A stretch of 64,000 bases of DNA from Sclerotiophoma versabilis (taxonomy: Eukaryota > Ascomycota > Dothideomycetes > Pleosporales > Didymellaceae), in contig JAAROD010000058.1 in assembly GCA_012274445.1 (NCBI GenBank), forward strand, positions 1,984,001-2,048,000, written 5' to 3'. Each line of letters begins with the position of its first letter. Within the stretch, counting starts at the first letter, position 1. The notes beneath the pieces were generated by a model. It was not told where the DNA came from and searched no databases. It saw nothing but the letters and a program-made list of their open reading frames with translations. This document shows positions 10,418 through 20,506 of the stretch, in pieces. A program made the translations under genes and the position numbers.

Positions 10418-12369
10418 TTAAGACTGAGGGCTTGATCCTTTCCGTTCCTGCAGCGCCGTGAATCCCCCTTCAACTAGAAACGCCTCGACACTTTTGTCAC
10501 GAAAGGCAGAGCTGACCAATTGTGACGCAAATCCATCGTAACAAAGTATCAGTACCTTTTCCCTTCTGTTACTTACTTCCGTAAGTAATCGGGATACCTC
10601 GGAATCCCTCAGCCAATTTTGTATACTCGTCCATACCTTAGAGACTGCTTGAGGGTCACCAAACAAGTCTCCGCCAGCCAGTCCTTCGTGAAGGCCTGGA
10701 AGTGGTGCTGAGACAGAGCCGGGAATGTGACTTGCGCGGAAGTCACTCGTACTTCTAAGGTCTATGATGAGTGTTGACGAAACTCTCCTTGTATGCTGAT
10801 GTGCAACCTCCGTCTTGAGGTGGCTATCAGGTCTTCGTCGGGCGGTGAACAAGCCGCACCAGCGACTGAAACATCGTGAGGCCTTGAACTTCCCGGTGCG
10901 TTGATCATGCTTGTTGCTGATTGAACCAAGTGATTCGCTTGAAGAATTGAAGTTGGTAGTAACTGGACCGCCCATATCGCATTTTATTTGTCCATTCTGA
11001 TGGCCATTACTGAGCAGTTCTAATGCCTGAACACTATCCAAAATCCATCTTGGATCATGCTTAGTCTGGTCGCACTGCAGTAGGATCTAATCGGTGATCA
11101 TCGTCAGCTATTATGGTTCGAGAGACTACCAGTACTTTCGTTTTCAGTGCGTTAACGAGACTCACCTCATTCTCAATGCAAGGAAACTCTTCAGCACCCA
11201 ACCTGTCGAAATATCCGGGCAGATACTGGTACGGCAGATCAGAGCAGGTAAAGACGCACGAGATATGTCCTGTTGTATCGTCGACGAGCTCTTCCAGATT
11301 TCCCGCGTTCTTCAAGTCAGCAAGATACTGTAGCAGACCCTGTAGCGCTTCTCCTGAAGACGGGCCGCATATCAAACCCTCCCGCGAGAGTTGCATTGAC
11401 ATGCGATAGGATTCTACCGACGATACTTCCACGCGGGCATCAATTGTTTTCTGCCAGGGAAATGGGGAGCTCTGGAATCCTTCGTAGTACCTTGGACCTG
11501 GAACCGGATCACCTGAAACGTTGAAGACTCTGATAGCGCGACTACATCAGCATTGTCGCATATCTGAAAGAACGACGAAACTTTTGCCTACCCTAGAACT
11601 CTTGTTGATGGTTTTCGGGACTTCAAAGCCACTCCAGTCCCGGTTATGCAACCTCCCGTCCCCACCGTCGTGCTGAACAAATTGATCTCGGGCAATTGTT
11701 TGAGTATCTGGGGACCAGTCCAAGCCGCATGCGATTTCCAATTTCTCTCGTTGTCATACTGACCCAAGTATACCATTTCGTCGCTTTCGGCTGCTCTTTT
11801 TCTTAATCTTGCCATAATTCCTGTTGGGTCGGTGGGCTCTTGTTGCGCTAGTCCTGCGAAAAGACACCTTTGCTGAGACATCAGCATCGTAATCTGAGAA
11901 TTTCTGTTACAGGGAAACTTACGGTTTTATGCCGAAGAAGCGTAGCAAGTCTAAAGACTCTCGAGATTTCTTATTGGTCACGTGTGCCTCGACATCTCTA
12001 TTCCCCCATAGAACTCTGGCGATGATGCCCAAAGACAAGACGGTTGAGCCAGAGCTTGCTTCTGCAATTTTTCGCGTTGCTGCTCTTGGTTCTTCACGAA
12101 GCATGTGCAAAGCTGAATGTCTCGTCAGTTCCCATTGTGCCTTCGCGCAACGTTTCAAAAAGTTGTTTAAAGAGATGCTTACCAGGTAAAGACTTGACAT
12201 TGTGCGCCGGTAGGCAGGTCAACATCTTCGCGTATATACGGACTTTGTCTTGTCGGTATGGATTGAGACGATCTGGTATTTCGACCAAAGGCAATGGAGG
12301 ATTGCAGTCGGGATCGAAATATTGAGCAACCGACTGTGGGCCACGAAACACATTATCGTGGCCAGCCAT
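10418..12369 (-). CDS. Cysteine-synthase-type PLP enzyme fused to a C-terminal rhodanese domain, 557 aa
   Basis: Exons (minus): 12183-12369, 11923-12112, 11592-11867, 11166-11529, 11074-10418. The four introns are 70, 55, 62 and 91 bp, and all phases join in frame. Residues 1-339 are a fold-type II PLP enzyme. The probable Schiff-base lysine is K59 in 'NVKSLP', substrate loop 'SSGST' is 82-86, the phosphate-binding 'GTGGCITGTG' is 195-204, and 'GPSSGE' is 273-278. Residues about 435-550 are rhodanese-like, with 'IIDLRS', 'SHIPGS' and a loop 'CYDGFAS' whose C517 is the expected sulfur carrier. Family members use O-acetyl- or O-phosphoserine for beta-replacement. The nucleophile here is unknown. 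ATG 12369 has a better Kozak context than the in-frame ATG at 12396. The third acceptor-side junction, CAAAG at 11868, is the least certain. It is divergent from the ATP-grasp gene. Confidence 0.9.
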
Positions 12370-13434
12370 GATGGATGATTTGTACAATGGAAACATAAAC
12401 CAGATATGTTGAAGAGAGGTCTCAGATGTCGCGACGATGAGTCTAAGAAGAATTAAAAAGGTGCGAAATAAAGTAAATCATTTCAGTGTATGTCGACGGC
12501 TTCATGCAAACAGTCACGCAACTTGACTTCGTGGCTTTTCGACAAAGTAGACCGTGGTCTCCGTAAGCACCATCACTACGGCCTAATGCCCGCACTCACA
12601 CCTGTCCTGGAACACTACTGCACCAAACACCCGTCTAATCTTAGTTGGAGTCAAAGTACCGATGTGTTTGTGACCATTACTACTAGGGTACAAGTTATTC
12701 GATCATTGCTAGCGGCTTGTACGAATGAAAAACTGTCTACAGGTCATTGTTCGAGCATGCCCCTGTTCTGTGCTAAGCAGTGTAGAGATCTTAGCTAGGT
12801 CTGCCTTGATTATTCCGCTAGACATTGGTAACAAGTTGTACGACTCAAACGGACACGGCATGCGATATGGAAGCTTTGTGAAAGACGTTGTGAAAGAAAT
12901 CTGCTCAAACAAACTCATGTACAATCAGCGGCACTATGGTACTCTCTTGGCAGGATCTGATATGGCAGGTGATGTCATTTTGAGCAATGTCCATCTATGC
13001 TTCCAAGCATATGCTCTAGCCCAATCTTGCATAATGGCGGCGGACGCGGGTCCTGACCGGCGGTAGCGTCCGCAAACCCATGACTCCTTGGCGCCAATTA
13101 CTTGGCGTATGTCTACAGTGCACCTACATGCTAAAATGCAGGCCGGAATAACAGCCGGTTGCAATCAGAGGTAGCCGTGCGTGGCGACGCGTCTTCTACA
13201 GACTTCTTGAGAGTCAAGTAACAGCGAAGAGTTTTACGTGGTCATGCACCTCAATTGCATCAGTTATTTTTTGGATATCATACTTTGCACAGACTCGGAA
13301 ATCGGCTGTTGATCAATTCGAGGTTCAATTGTTGCTCCCACTGGTACTAGATTACTGTGGACGGTTGTTGACTAGAAACCACAGACTATGCTCGTCGAGA
13401 ATCCGCTCGAAATCATAACAAACTATTCTTCAAC
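12370..13434. promoter_or_regulatory. Divergent promoter region between PLP-enzyme and ATP-grasp genes
   Basis: About 1.06 kb separates the two divergent starts. Open frames here (12490-12798, 12725-13066) lack family resemblance and cross-frame support, so I do not call them genes. The region holds the inverted GCGGACGC pair at 13040-13073. A shared bidirectional promoter is likely from the layout. Confidence 0.5.
13040..13073. promoter_or_regulatory. Inverted pair of GCGGACGC motifs
   Basis: GCGGACGC at 13040-13047 and its reverse complement GCGTCCGC at 13066-13073 are separated by 18 bp, about 360-395 bp upstream of the ATP-grasp start. CGG-containing inverted repeats are typical targets of dimeric Zn(II)2Cys6 regulators. 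The same pair recurs upstream of the ferric-reductase-like gene. Binding is inferred. Confidence 0.5.
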
Positions 13435-15602
13435 ATGGGTCAGTCTACGATTCAAGGTTTTATTGATTGGTTGATGATTAAAACTTTCACAGCAGTATCG
13501 ATACCATCATCATTTCCACTACTGCGGTGGCAAAGTGATCAAGGTTCAGGTGAGCACTTTCCTTTTTCGCCATGTCTTGGGGAATTTTGTTAATCTTTTG
13601 TGTGAGTGTACTAATAGCTCCAGTACTCTTCAAAGTGCTCGACTTGAGCGTATCTAGTCAATACTCGTTGGAAGCATTGTGGTGGCTGGACCTAGAAGCG
13701 ACCAGTAGTGTCTCTGGTGAATTTGCATCGACGGCAGCCACGATTCCATTACAAACTGTTGTCGCCACGTCAAAAGAATCTACTCCCAGCTGGAACGAGC
13801 TTCTAGATACAACTGCTGGTAAGGTACTGTCTGGTGACGATGCCACACATCCACGCGATCGCACGATTGTCAGACTTGTGTTCAGCAAAAGTTCCGGGCA
13901 TGCGGCGCGATCAGATTACCTGGTCTATCGATTGACTGGCGCGCAGTATGTCACTTCTGCAACATGTTTCTTGAACCCTTTGGCCATTGTTGTTGGAGTG
14001 GCTCCAGAACGTTACAGCTTCATAACGACTTCGAGTGACTTGACCGAATTGCTCGACCATGCAATTGGTGGTATTGTTGGCAGCACCCCGGATGAACTCT
14101 TCACCGTCGAATCGTGGCAGCAATATCTCGACGATGAGTTCATCAAACGTCTGTCTGTACCATGGATAGTAAAGCAACCTTTGAGACGATATCGCGTGTT
14201 CTGGGTTCAAGGCCGCGCGGACATTGAGTCAAGCATCCAATTCTATGAAGCTGCGAGGGCACTTGGTATCACAATCGTCGTCCTCGACCAACCTGGCCAC
14301 TGGCTTGAAGATGACGCCGGTCCACATGCACAATACCGCGAAGCATTCATACCCATCAGTGTCGATGGAGATGAAGGCCTTACACAAAGAGTCGTCGATG
14401 CCGTGCGATTCTACCCGCACAAGGTAAACGGGATCGTGACAATTAGCGACATTCGTTTGCCTTTTATCGCTCGCGCCTGCGAGATACTCGGACTACCTAC
14501 TTCACCATCGGCAGCTTACTTCCTTGCAGGCGATAAAGGTGCCACGAGGGAGCTGGAGAACACTGCTGCCAATAAGAAAGAGGGCGTTGTACTCAACGCG
14601 GCATTGGAACTTGATGCCTTCCTCGAGCAAGCGGAGAGCACGATACAATATCCTCTCATTGTCAAGCCGTGTACTGGATGGAATAGTGATTGTGTCGTCA
14701 AGGTCCAGACTCGGGACGAGTTGTACGCTGCCGTTTCCCGCGCATCTGCAAGACATGCCAATTCGCCGAATTGCAACAAGAGAGTTGTTATCGAACCGTA
14801 TATCGACGGACCTGAGATAGACGCAAACTTCGTCATTTTGGATGGAGAAGTCTTATTTTGCGACATTTCAGATGATTTTCCATGCGCAGGCGATCACTCT
14901 CATGGCACGACAAGCGCTCCGGCAGCCAATTTCATGGAAACATTAATGGATGTACCTACCAATTTGCCAATCGGGGAACAGCAATTAATGAAGTCTAGCC
15001 TGATGAGAAGCATAGCTCGTCTTGGCTTCAAGTCCGGTATTTTTCACTGCGAAGCGCGAGTTCGAAATTCCCACGCGCGATACGAACAAGGCCTGGACGG
15101 TATTTTGGACTTGTCAGTATTAAAGCGCGCGGAAGCAACACAGTCGCCGTCATGCTACCTGCATGAAGTAAACGCTCGATCCCCCGGATACATCAATTGC
15201 GTTGCTGCTCTCCTTGCGTACGGGGTAGACTACTACGCCATTCGCCTTCTCCTGAGCCTGGGTCCTCAAGAAAACGAACGAGTCAGAATCCTGGCACGAC
15301 CCTTTCTTGGAAGCAAGCCACAGTATATCCTGGGTATCGTTGTCCTTCCCCCCACTCGGGCGGGCATCATGGCCTCGGAGAATGCTGTGGAAGATTACCT
15401 TGTTGCCAACCCGGATATTCGGGAACATGTGGTCCACCATCAGATACTCAGGAAGAAAGGCGAATTTGTAGAGGGACCAGATTCGAACGAGCTACTGGCG
15501 GTTGGATATATAATAGTGGCCAGTAAGAGCAGCAGACGACAGTGTCTGGAGCTGGCCAAACAAATTTGGGATACGTTCGATTACAAACTGGAGAGCGATT
15601 AG
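13435..15602 (+). CDS. ATP-grasp amino-acid ligase (carnosine-synthase-like), 697 aa
   Basis: Two exons, 13435-13549 and 13624-15602. The intron is 74 bp (GTGAGC...CTCCAG) with a TACTAAT branch site, phase 1. Starting instead at ATG 13572 would translate through this intron. After an N-terminal domain ('ALWWLDLEA', 'FASTAATIPLQTVVA') the ATP-grasp fold lies at about residues 330-570. It has ATP-binding K386 in 'PLIVKPCTGW', E429/E436 in 'IEPYIDGPEID', E515 in 'FHCEARV', and metal-binding E553, N555 and R557 in 'HEVNARSPGY'. Such enzymes activate a carboxylate as acyl-phosphate and join it to an amine, forming peptide bonds without an NRPS. All key residues are present. Substrates cannot be told from sequence. 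The first exon could hold a further small intron. Confidence 0.9.
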
Positions 15603-16686
15603 AAAAGTAGCCACAAGGTTGACACGAACTGCCAATATCTTTGCCTGGGTATGGTACCACCTTCACGCTGCCCTAGATTAGTGCTAGCAGCTCCTGTGCA
15701 AGAGCATCTTGAGAGTCTTTGTCAATATCTGCGCGTTCTCTCACCCACACTGTTCAGCCTCCCAATCGTTGGAACTAATAAATGGTGCAATTTACAGCCC
15801 AAATCCATCAAAGTGCAGGGGCGTGTACCGAGGTAGGTCAGGTCGGCTTCTTGGCTGAAAGCATCCGTCCAAATTGTCTGACACTCGATCGTTTCCAAGG
15901 CGGTAGTTACTTAGCCAACTGACCGGAACTCGGCGGGCGAGGCGGCTGACTCATTTCTTGCTTATCTCACAAGTGCCTAGAAAAGGCTGGTTTGTGTTGT
16001 GGATGAATTACCTAGTGCAATCTTTGCTACGAAACAATTTCTTGAGGAGAGGTCCAGGCTTGGCACTGCGGGTAGAAGTGAATTAAGGTTGTGATTGGCG
16101 ATCTCGCGAGTACGCAGGCGATGGATTTGGGGTATCTAGCGAGTTGCGGAGCGGGGCAACCCTTCCGTCGGGAAAAATCTACTCAATCATCCAATACCAA
16201 GATTCCCAAGATCGCCAAGGTTGCCAAGCTTTCCGTACCGGGTTAAAATAGCTCAAAGGGCCTCACGGCTATGTGCGCGAGGCGGACGCTTGTTGCGGCG
16301 CGGACAGTGGTGTATTTTGGCCCTTTTTTCGTCTGGTTTGACCGTGAGGAACTACTGGGTAGAAGTGGGCGTCCGCTAGGGGCTTTATGGCTCCCGTGAA
16401 ATGCCTCTATATCCTGCTCACATGGGATCGTTAATCATTCAGGACCTTCTGTTCGCTAGATATGTGGAACTGCCCTTGGCATGGCATAAGCGGCAGTGGT
16501 GAGAGCTCGACCCTATCGAGGATATATAATGAAACTGCGACGCTTTCTACAACAGACCGGAGAACGAACAGTCGCTGCTCGAGCCTCAATTTGCACACCT
16601 TTCAAGCAGGACCCCAGACGAAGAGTGCACCATCGCCTGCCAGTAAAACAATCTTGTGATCCACGACCTGAGTGGAACTGTATACA
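15603..16686. promoter_or_regulatory. Intergenic/promoter region upstream of the ferric-reductase-like gene
   Basis: About 1.08 kb without a supported gene; short open frames at 15651-15836 and 16462-16659 show nothing recognisable. It contains 'ccaag'-type short repeats near 16195-16225 and the GCGGACGC pair at 16282-16376. It serves as terminator region for the ATP-grasp gene and promoter for the next gene, both on the + strand. Confidence 0.45.
16282..16376. promoter_or_regulatory. Second inverted pair of GCGGACGC motifs
   Basis: GCGGACGC at 16282-16289 and GCGTCCGC at 16369-16376 are in inverted orientation, about 310-400 bp before the ferric-reductase-like start. This nearly matches the distance of the first pair from its gene. 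A partial copy, GCGCGGACAG, is near 16298. No other exact copies were noticed in the gene island. Confidence 0.5.
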
Positions 16687-18996
16687 ATGGCGCCATTACG
16701 CTCATGGCTGTTCTCGAGCTTGACTGCTTTGCAGCTGTACACGCAGTCTGTCAACGCTGATGGCACTGGGATTATCGGATATGGAAAGACGCTGTACCAC
16801 CCAACCTGTTCTTTCGCCTGCCGCAACGTCGTTCGTAAGCAGAGTCTTGCTTGCACGCCAACAGACAGCTCGACGAACCATGGAACAGCGCACAACCCCG
16901 TCTCAACGCCGCCAAAATGCTTTGTCCAAGATAAAACGTTCCTCAAGACCATGGCGCTTTGTATTGATGTCTACTGCTCACTAAGTGACAAGCCATCAAA
17001 GAGCCTCCTGGAGGACTACTGGGCCTCTCATCTCGGGACTGGCACCCTGGGTAACTACCAATATGTCCCAGTCATGTCATATGATGAAGCGCTCGCTGCT
17101 GCACTGGAAGATGAGGAAAGAGCCCGGGCAAATCCGGCCAATGCGACCACCGCAAAGGTCCCCGCAGGCCTGAAGCCATACAAGGTCACAAGCCCTCTGG
17201 CCCTTACTACAGGTGGAAGTGGTGCCCTGAACGCGACGCGTTTTGTGGCGCCCGTGCAATGGCAGTTACAGTGGAACTACATGTCGGATTTTGAGATCAA
17301 TGAAATGGGTCACAGCACGATGACGTGAGTATCAAGATTAATCTAAAGTGCAATAAAAGCGCAAAGACTGACCTAGACCAGAATCGTCGTTGCAGCCGTA
17401 TCAATCTCCCTACCGGTCCTATTATCCTTACTTCGCTTCGTACCAGGCCTCTCAGCGAATCGCGACTGGAGCAGCTTCAAGTCGATCCTTATATACCCGG
17501 CAACCTTTGGACGAAAGCACCGTGAACCTGTAGCTGGAGGTCTGATTCCGACTCGCGGACAGACTCTCTATATCGTTTTCATCAGCCTGCTCAACATCGT
17601 CTTACTAGTCGCGCCGTACACCATTAAGCAGCCACAGGCGAGCTTCCTTACCAAGGGCAGCCAACTTCTCAGCATCGTCGGCAACCGTGCCGGCTCCATG
17701 GCCATGGGAAATGTCGTGGCATTGTTCCTCTTTTCTTCTCGAAACAGCATTCTGCTATACTTGACAGATTGGAGTTACAGCACATATCTCCTACTCCACC
17801 GTTGGCTTGGCTACTGGGCTGTCCTGCACACTATCATCCATTCTGCTATGCTGTGGAGATACTACGCCCTAGCAGGTTCATATTCCGCTGAGGTCCTGCG
17901 CTTGTACTGGCAATGGGGAATAGTCGGCACAGTCGCTGCCTGTACACTGATTCCCTTCTCTCTGCTGACTATCCGACAACGGTTCTACGAATTTTTCATC
18001 ATCTCGCATATAGCTCTATCTCTTCTCTTCCTCCTTGGATTCTACTACCATATTTGGTATGTTTATACCTGGAGCTGGGGCTACGAGATTTGGATGTTCG
18101 TTGCAGTGGGAATCTGGGCACTTGAGCGTCTTGTTCGCATTGGTCGCATGGTGTTCCACGGAAGCAAGACTGCTATTGTCACCGTAATCCCGGGAACAGA
18201 CAGCGAATACGTCAGAATCGAAGTCGAAGGAAAGCAGCTCAAGTCCGGCGTTGCCTACATTTGCTTCCCGACACTCAGCTGGCGATTCTGGGAGACTCAT
18301 CCTTTCTCGGTCAGCAGCTATGTTTCAGGTCCTTTGCCGGGTCATCTGTATCGCTCCAATTCTACCTCTGGCTCGGATGCCAGTCCCCGGCCTGATGACA
18401 CCAACGAGAAGGGTGCTTCCGCGACAGTTGCGGCATCCACAGCGGTACACAGCGATACCACTCCAGTACACATGACATTCTTCGCTCGCACGCGAGGCGG
18501 AATCACTAAAACTATTAAAGAGAAAGCTTTTCGTTCAGAAGGTCAACAGGTTCGAATCCGGGTTTTGATCGAGGGTCCTTACAATCACTCTGGAAGCGTT
18601 CATTTTCAACTCGCACAGTGCAGCAGTATACTCTGCATCGTCGGAGGAGTCGGCATCACAGCTGTTCTACCTTTCCTGAAAGAGAGCGGAAACAAAAACA
18701 CAAAGCTATATTGGTCCAGTAGAAAGTCTGGCCTCGTTGGTGATCTGACACCGACACTGAAGTCCTTGCCCCCAAACATTGAGGTGAAGACATTGGTTAA
18801 CGAGCGTTTCGACTTGGATTCCATTATCCAACAAAGCTTGGTCCGTCACGAGGCCAGTGGCAAGGGACCAGTGGCAGTTTTGGTTTCTGGACCACCAGGC
18901 TTGGCCGATGATGTTCGCCACAAACTCATTAAGGCCGCACGAAGCTCGAAGGAAAGCCAGCCATTCATTTTAATTGATGAGGCCTTTTCTTGGTGA
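16687..18996 (+). CDS. Ferric-reductase-like (FRE/NOX superfamily) transmembrane flavocytochrome b, 750 aa
   Basis: Exons 16687-17324 and 17382-18996; intron 57 bp, phase 2. ATG 16687 has A at -3 and opens a signal peptide (residues 1 to about 24). A cysteine-bearing extracellular N-terminal region follows, as in fungal FRE proteins. The membrane core has the paired heme ligands with the classic 13-residue spacing: H352/H366 and H422/H436. FAD-binding 'HPFSVSS' is 519-525. NAD(P)H-binding 'GGVGIT' is 634-639, and 'SGPPG' is 715-719. Family members pass electrons from NADPH across the membrane to ferric or cupric ions. It could serve metal uptake or act as a tailoring oxidoreductase for the cluster. 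It ends 3 bp before the convergent methyltransferase. Length is usual for the family. Confidence 0.92.
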
Positions 18997-18999
18997 TGT

Positions 19000-19857
19000 C
19001 TATACATCAATTTCATTGACACACGTAATCTCTGTACAGATCAATAATCTCCACGCATCTTCTGCCGCAATAAATACCCTCATTCTCTCCCTGAGGACCT
19101 CAACCTGCTCTTCTGTGTATCCAAATTTCTTTGCAGCTTTGCGATACTCTGAATTCTCGTCAGCCAGCATATTCAGCATGGACCCCGCATAGGCCTGTCT
19201 CTCCTCCAGCGTAATGTTCGACATGACGCTCGCCGATGCCGTGATCTGGTCTCTGCGAAATCCAGCCTCTAGTGCCTTCGTGATCAGACGACGACCCATT
19301 TGCGTTTCAAGACCACGCATGCGATAGATACGTTCTTGAAGCTCATCGGTCTCGGGGCACGACGGCCATACAACTTGCGATTGCGTGTCGCCATCACGAC
19401 AGGCTACGATGCCACCGTTTGGTTTTGCCAGGATCTTCATCTGCTTCAGCACGGGGGCAAAGTCTGGTATACAGATGAGCGTCGTGTGTTCGTGGACGAC
19501 GTCGAAATTGCCGATTTCATCCTGTGCCAGGAAAGATTCCGGGCGGAGGATATCGCCGACGCGGAATTCTAGGTTGGTATTGGGAGCATATTGTTCTACG
19601 TTTGCTTCGTTACGCTCGATGATGGTGCTGCTTTGGTCGAGACCGATGATCTTGGCTCGTGGGAAGCGGCGGGCTAGATCGAATGTTATGCTTCCTGGGC
19701 CACATCCGATGTCGATGAGGGAGAAGGTTGGTGGGAGGGATAGTAATGTCGGAAGGAGATATTGTAGGCAAGTGGAGACGTTGCGTAGTTCAAAGTTCTT
19801 GACAGTAGTGTCGTTGTATCCGATGTGGAACTTTGCAGGGCTGGGGTCTGTGCTCAT
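19000..19857 (-). CDS. Class I SAM-dependent methyltransferase, 285 aa, intronless
   Basis: Single exon, ATG 19857. Motif I 'DIGCGPGSI' (D49-G55) binds SAM, D74 in 'IIGLD' is the expected ribose-binding acid, 'VGD' 100-102 is motif II/III, and 'FDVVHEHTTL' is 118-127. The C-terminal half matches small-molecule methyltransferases of secondary metabolism in character ('AGFRRDQI', 'EERQAYAGSM'). It is convergent with the ferric-reductase-like gene, with only 3 bp between stop codons, so the two 3' UTRs must overlap. Upstream it faces the transporter gene across about 650 bp. Substrate unknown. The broken methyltransferase at 8943-9663 belongs to a different subgroup, so this is not a simple duplicate. 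Confidence 0.92.
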   Translation of the reverse strand: MSTDPSPAKFHIGYNDTTVKNFELRNVSTCLQYLLPTLLSLPPTFSLIDIGCGPGSITFDLARRFPRAKIIGLDQSSTIIERNEANVEQYAPNTNLEFRVGDILRPESFLAQDEIGNFDVVHEHTTLICIPDFAPVLKQMKILAKPNGGIVACRDGDTQSQVVWPSCPETDELQERIYRMRGLETQMGRRLITKALEAGFRRDQITASASVMSNITLEERQAYAGSMLNMLADENSEYRKAAKKFGYTEEQVEVLRERMRVFIAAEDAWRLLICTEITCVNEIDV

Positions 19858-20506
19858 TGCTACGGGATGATTGGAATGTTCAGTCCGAAACTGCTTAGCT
19901 CGGAGTGAAAAGCAAGTTGTAGCACGTCAGAGATCTCTGGATGGATGAGCACAATCTGGAGCAATGGATGATAAGCACTAAGTAATAACGAGCGGAAGGA
20001 ATGTCTGCACGAGATTACGTGTGCGTTTTATCCTCCTTCATTGCGTCGGTGTAGTGTATTCCGGCGAGTCGCGCTGCAAAGCAAGGTGGTACTTCTAGTG
20101 CAATCTGCATTTCTTGGCGTTTCGCTGAAGCGATCCAGCCTGCAGAGCAAGTTTGAGGCAGTTGATGCAGCGATCCTTGGCATCTTGTCCCGCATGTAGT
20201 GCGTAAAAGTACAACCCGAAGTAGTTCCTTCCCGCTGCGTGGCCAAGTGGGGGGACACACTCCTAGAATGTGATCTCTCATGTTATTGGCACCAAAACGG
20301 CACCTAGATGCAGGAACGGCCCGGGGTTCTAATGTGGACTCGGAGTAAACTGCCATTGCCCCCACACCTGGTCTATTCTCTACGGTTCAATCTTTTGGAA
20401 TTGCTTGTAGTAGAAGAGAATCATTTGTGTCATAGATTTACCGGCGGATCACAAGTACTGTAAAAGCTCCACATCGTTGTCAATCACAGGACACAAATCT
20501 CATAGC
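19858..20506. promoter_or_regulatory. Divergent promoter region between methyltransferase and transporter genes
   Basis: About 650 bp between divergent starts, with no supported gene; the minus-strand open frames at 20015-20365 look random. A 'ccggcgga' sequence near 20440 resembles half of the motif seen in the other promoters, but no full GCGGACGC copy is present. Confidence 0.4.

Noticed and set aside
12490..13066. Two + strand open frames between the divergent genes
   Set aside because: No family resemblance, no splice-supported extension, and they overlap each other in different frames; better explained as promoter DNA.
13572..13623. Start of the ATP-grasp protein at ATG 13572
   Set aside because: This stretch is the 3' part of a well-formed intron (TACTAAT branch, CTCCAG acceptor); the upstream exon from 13435 fits better.
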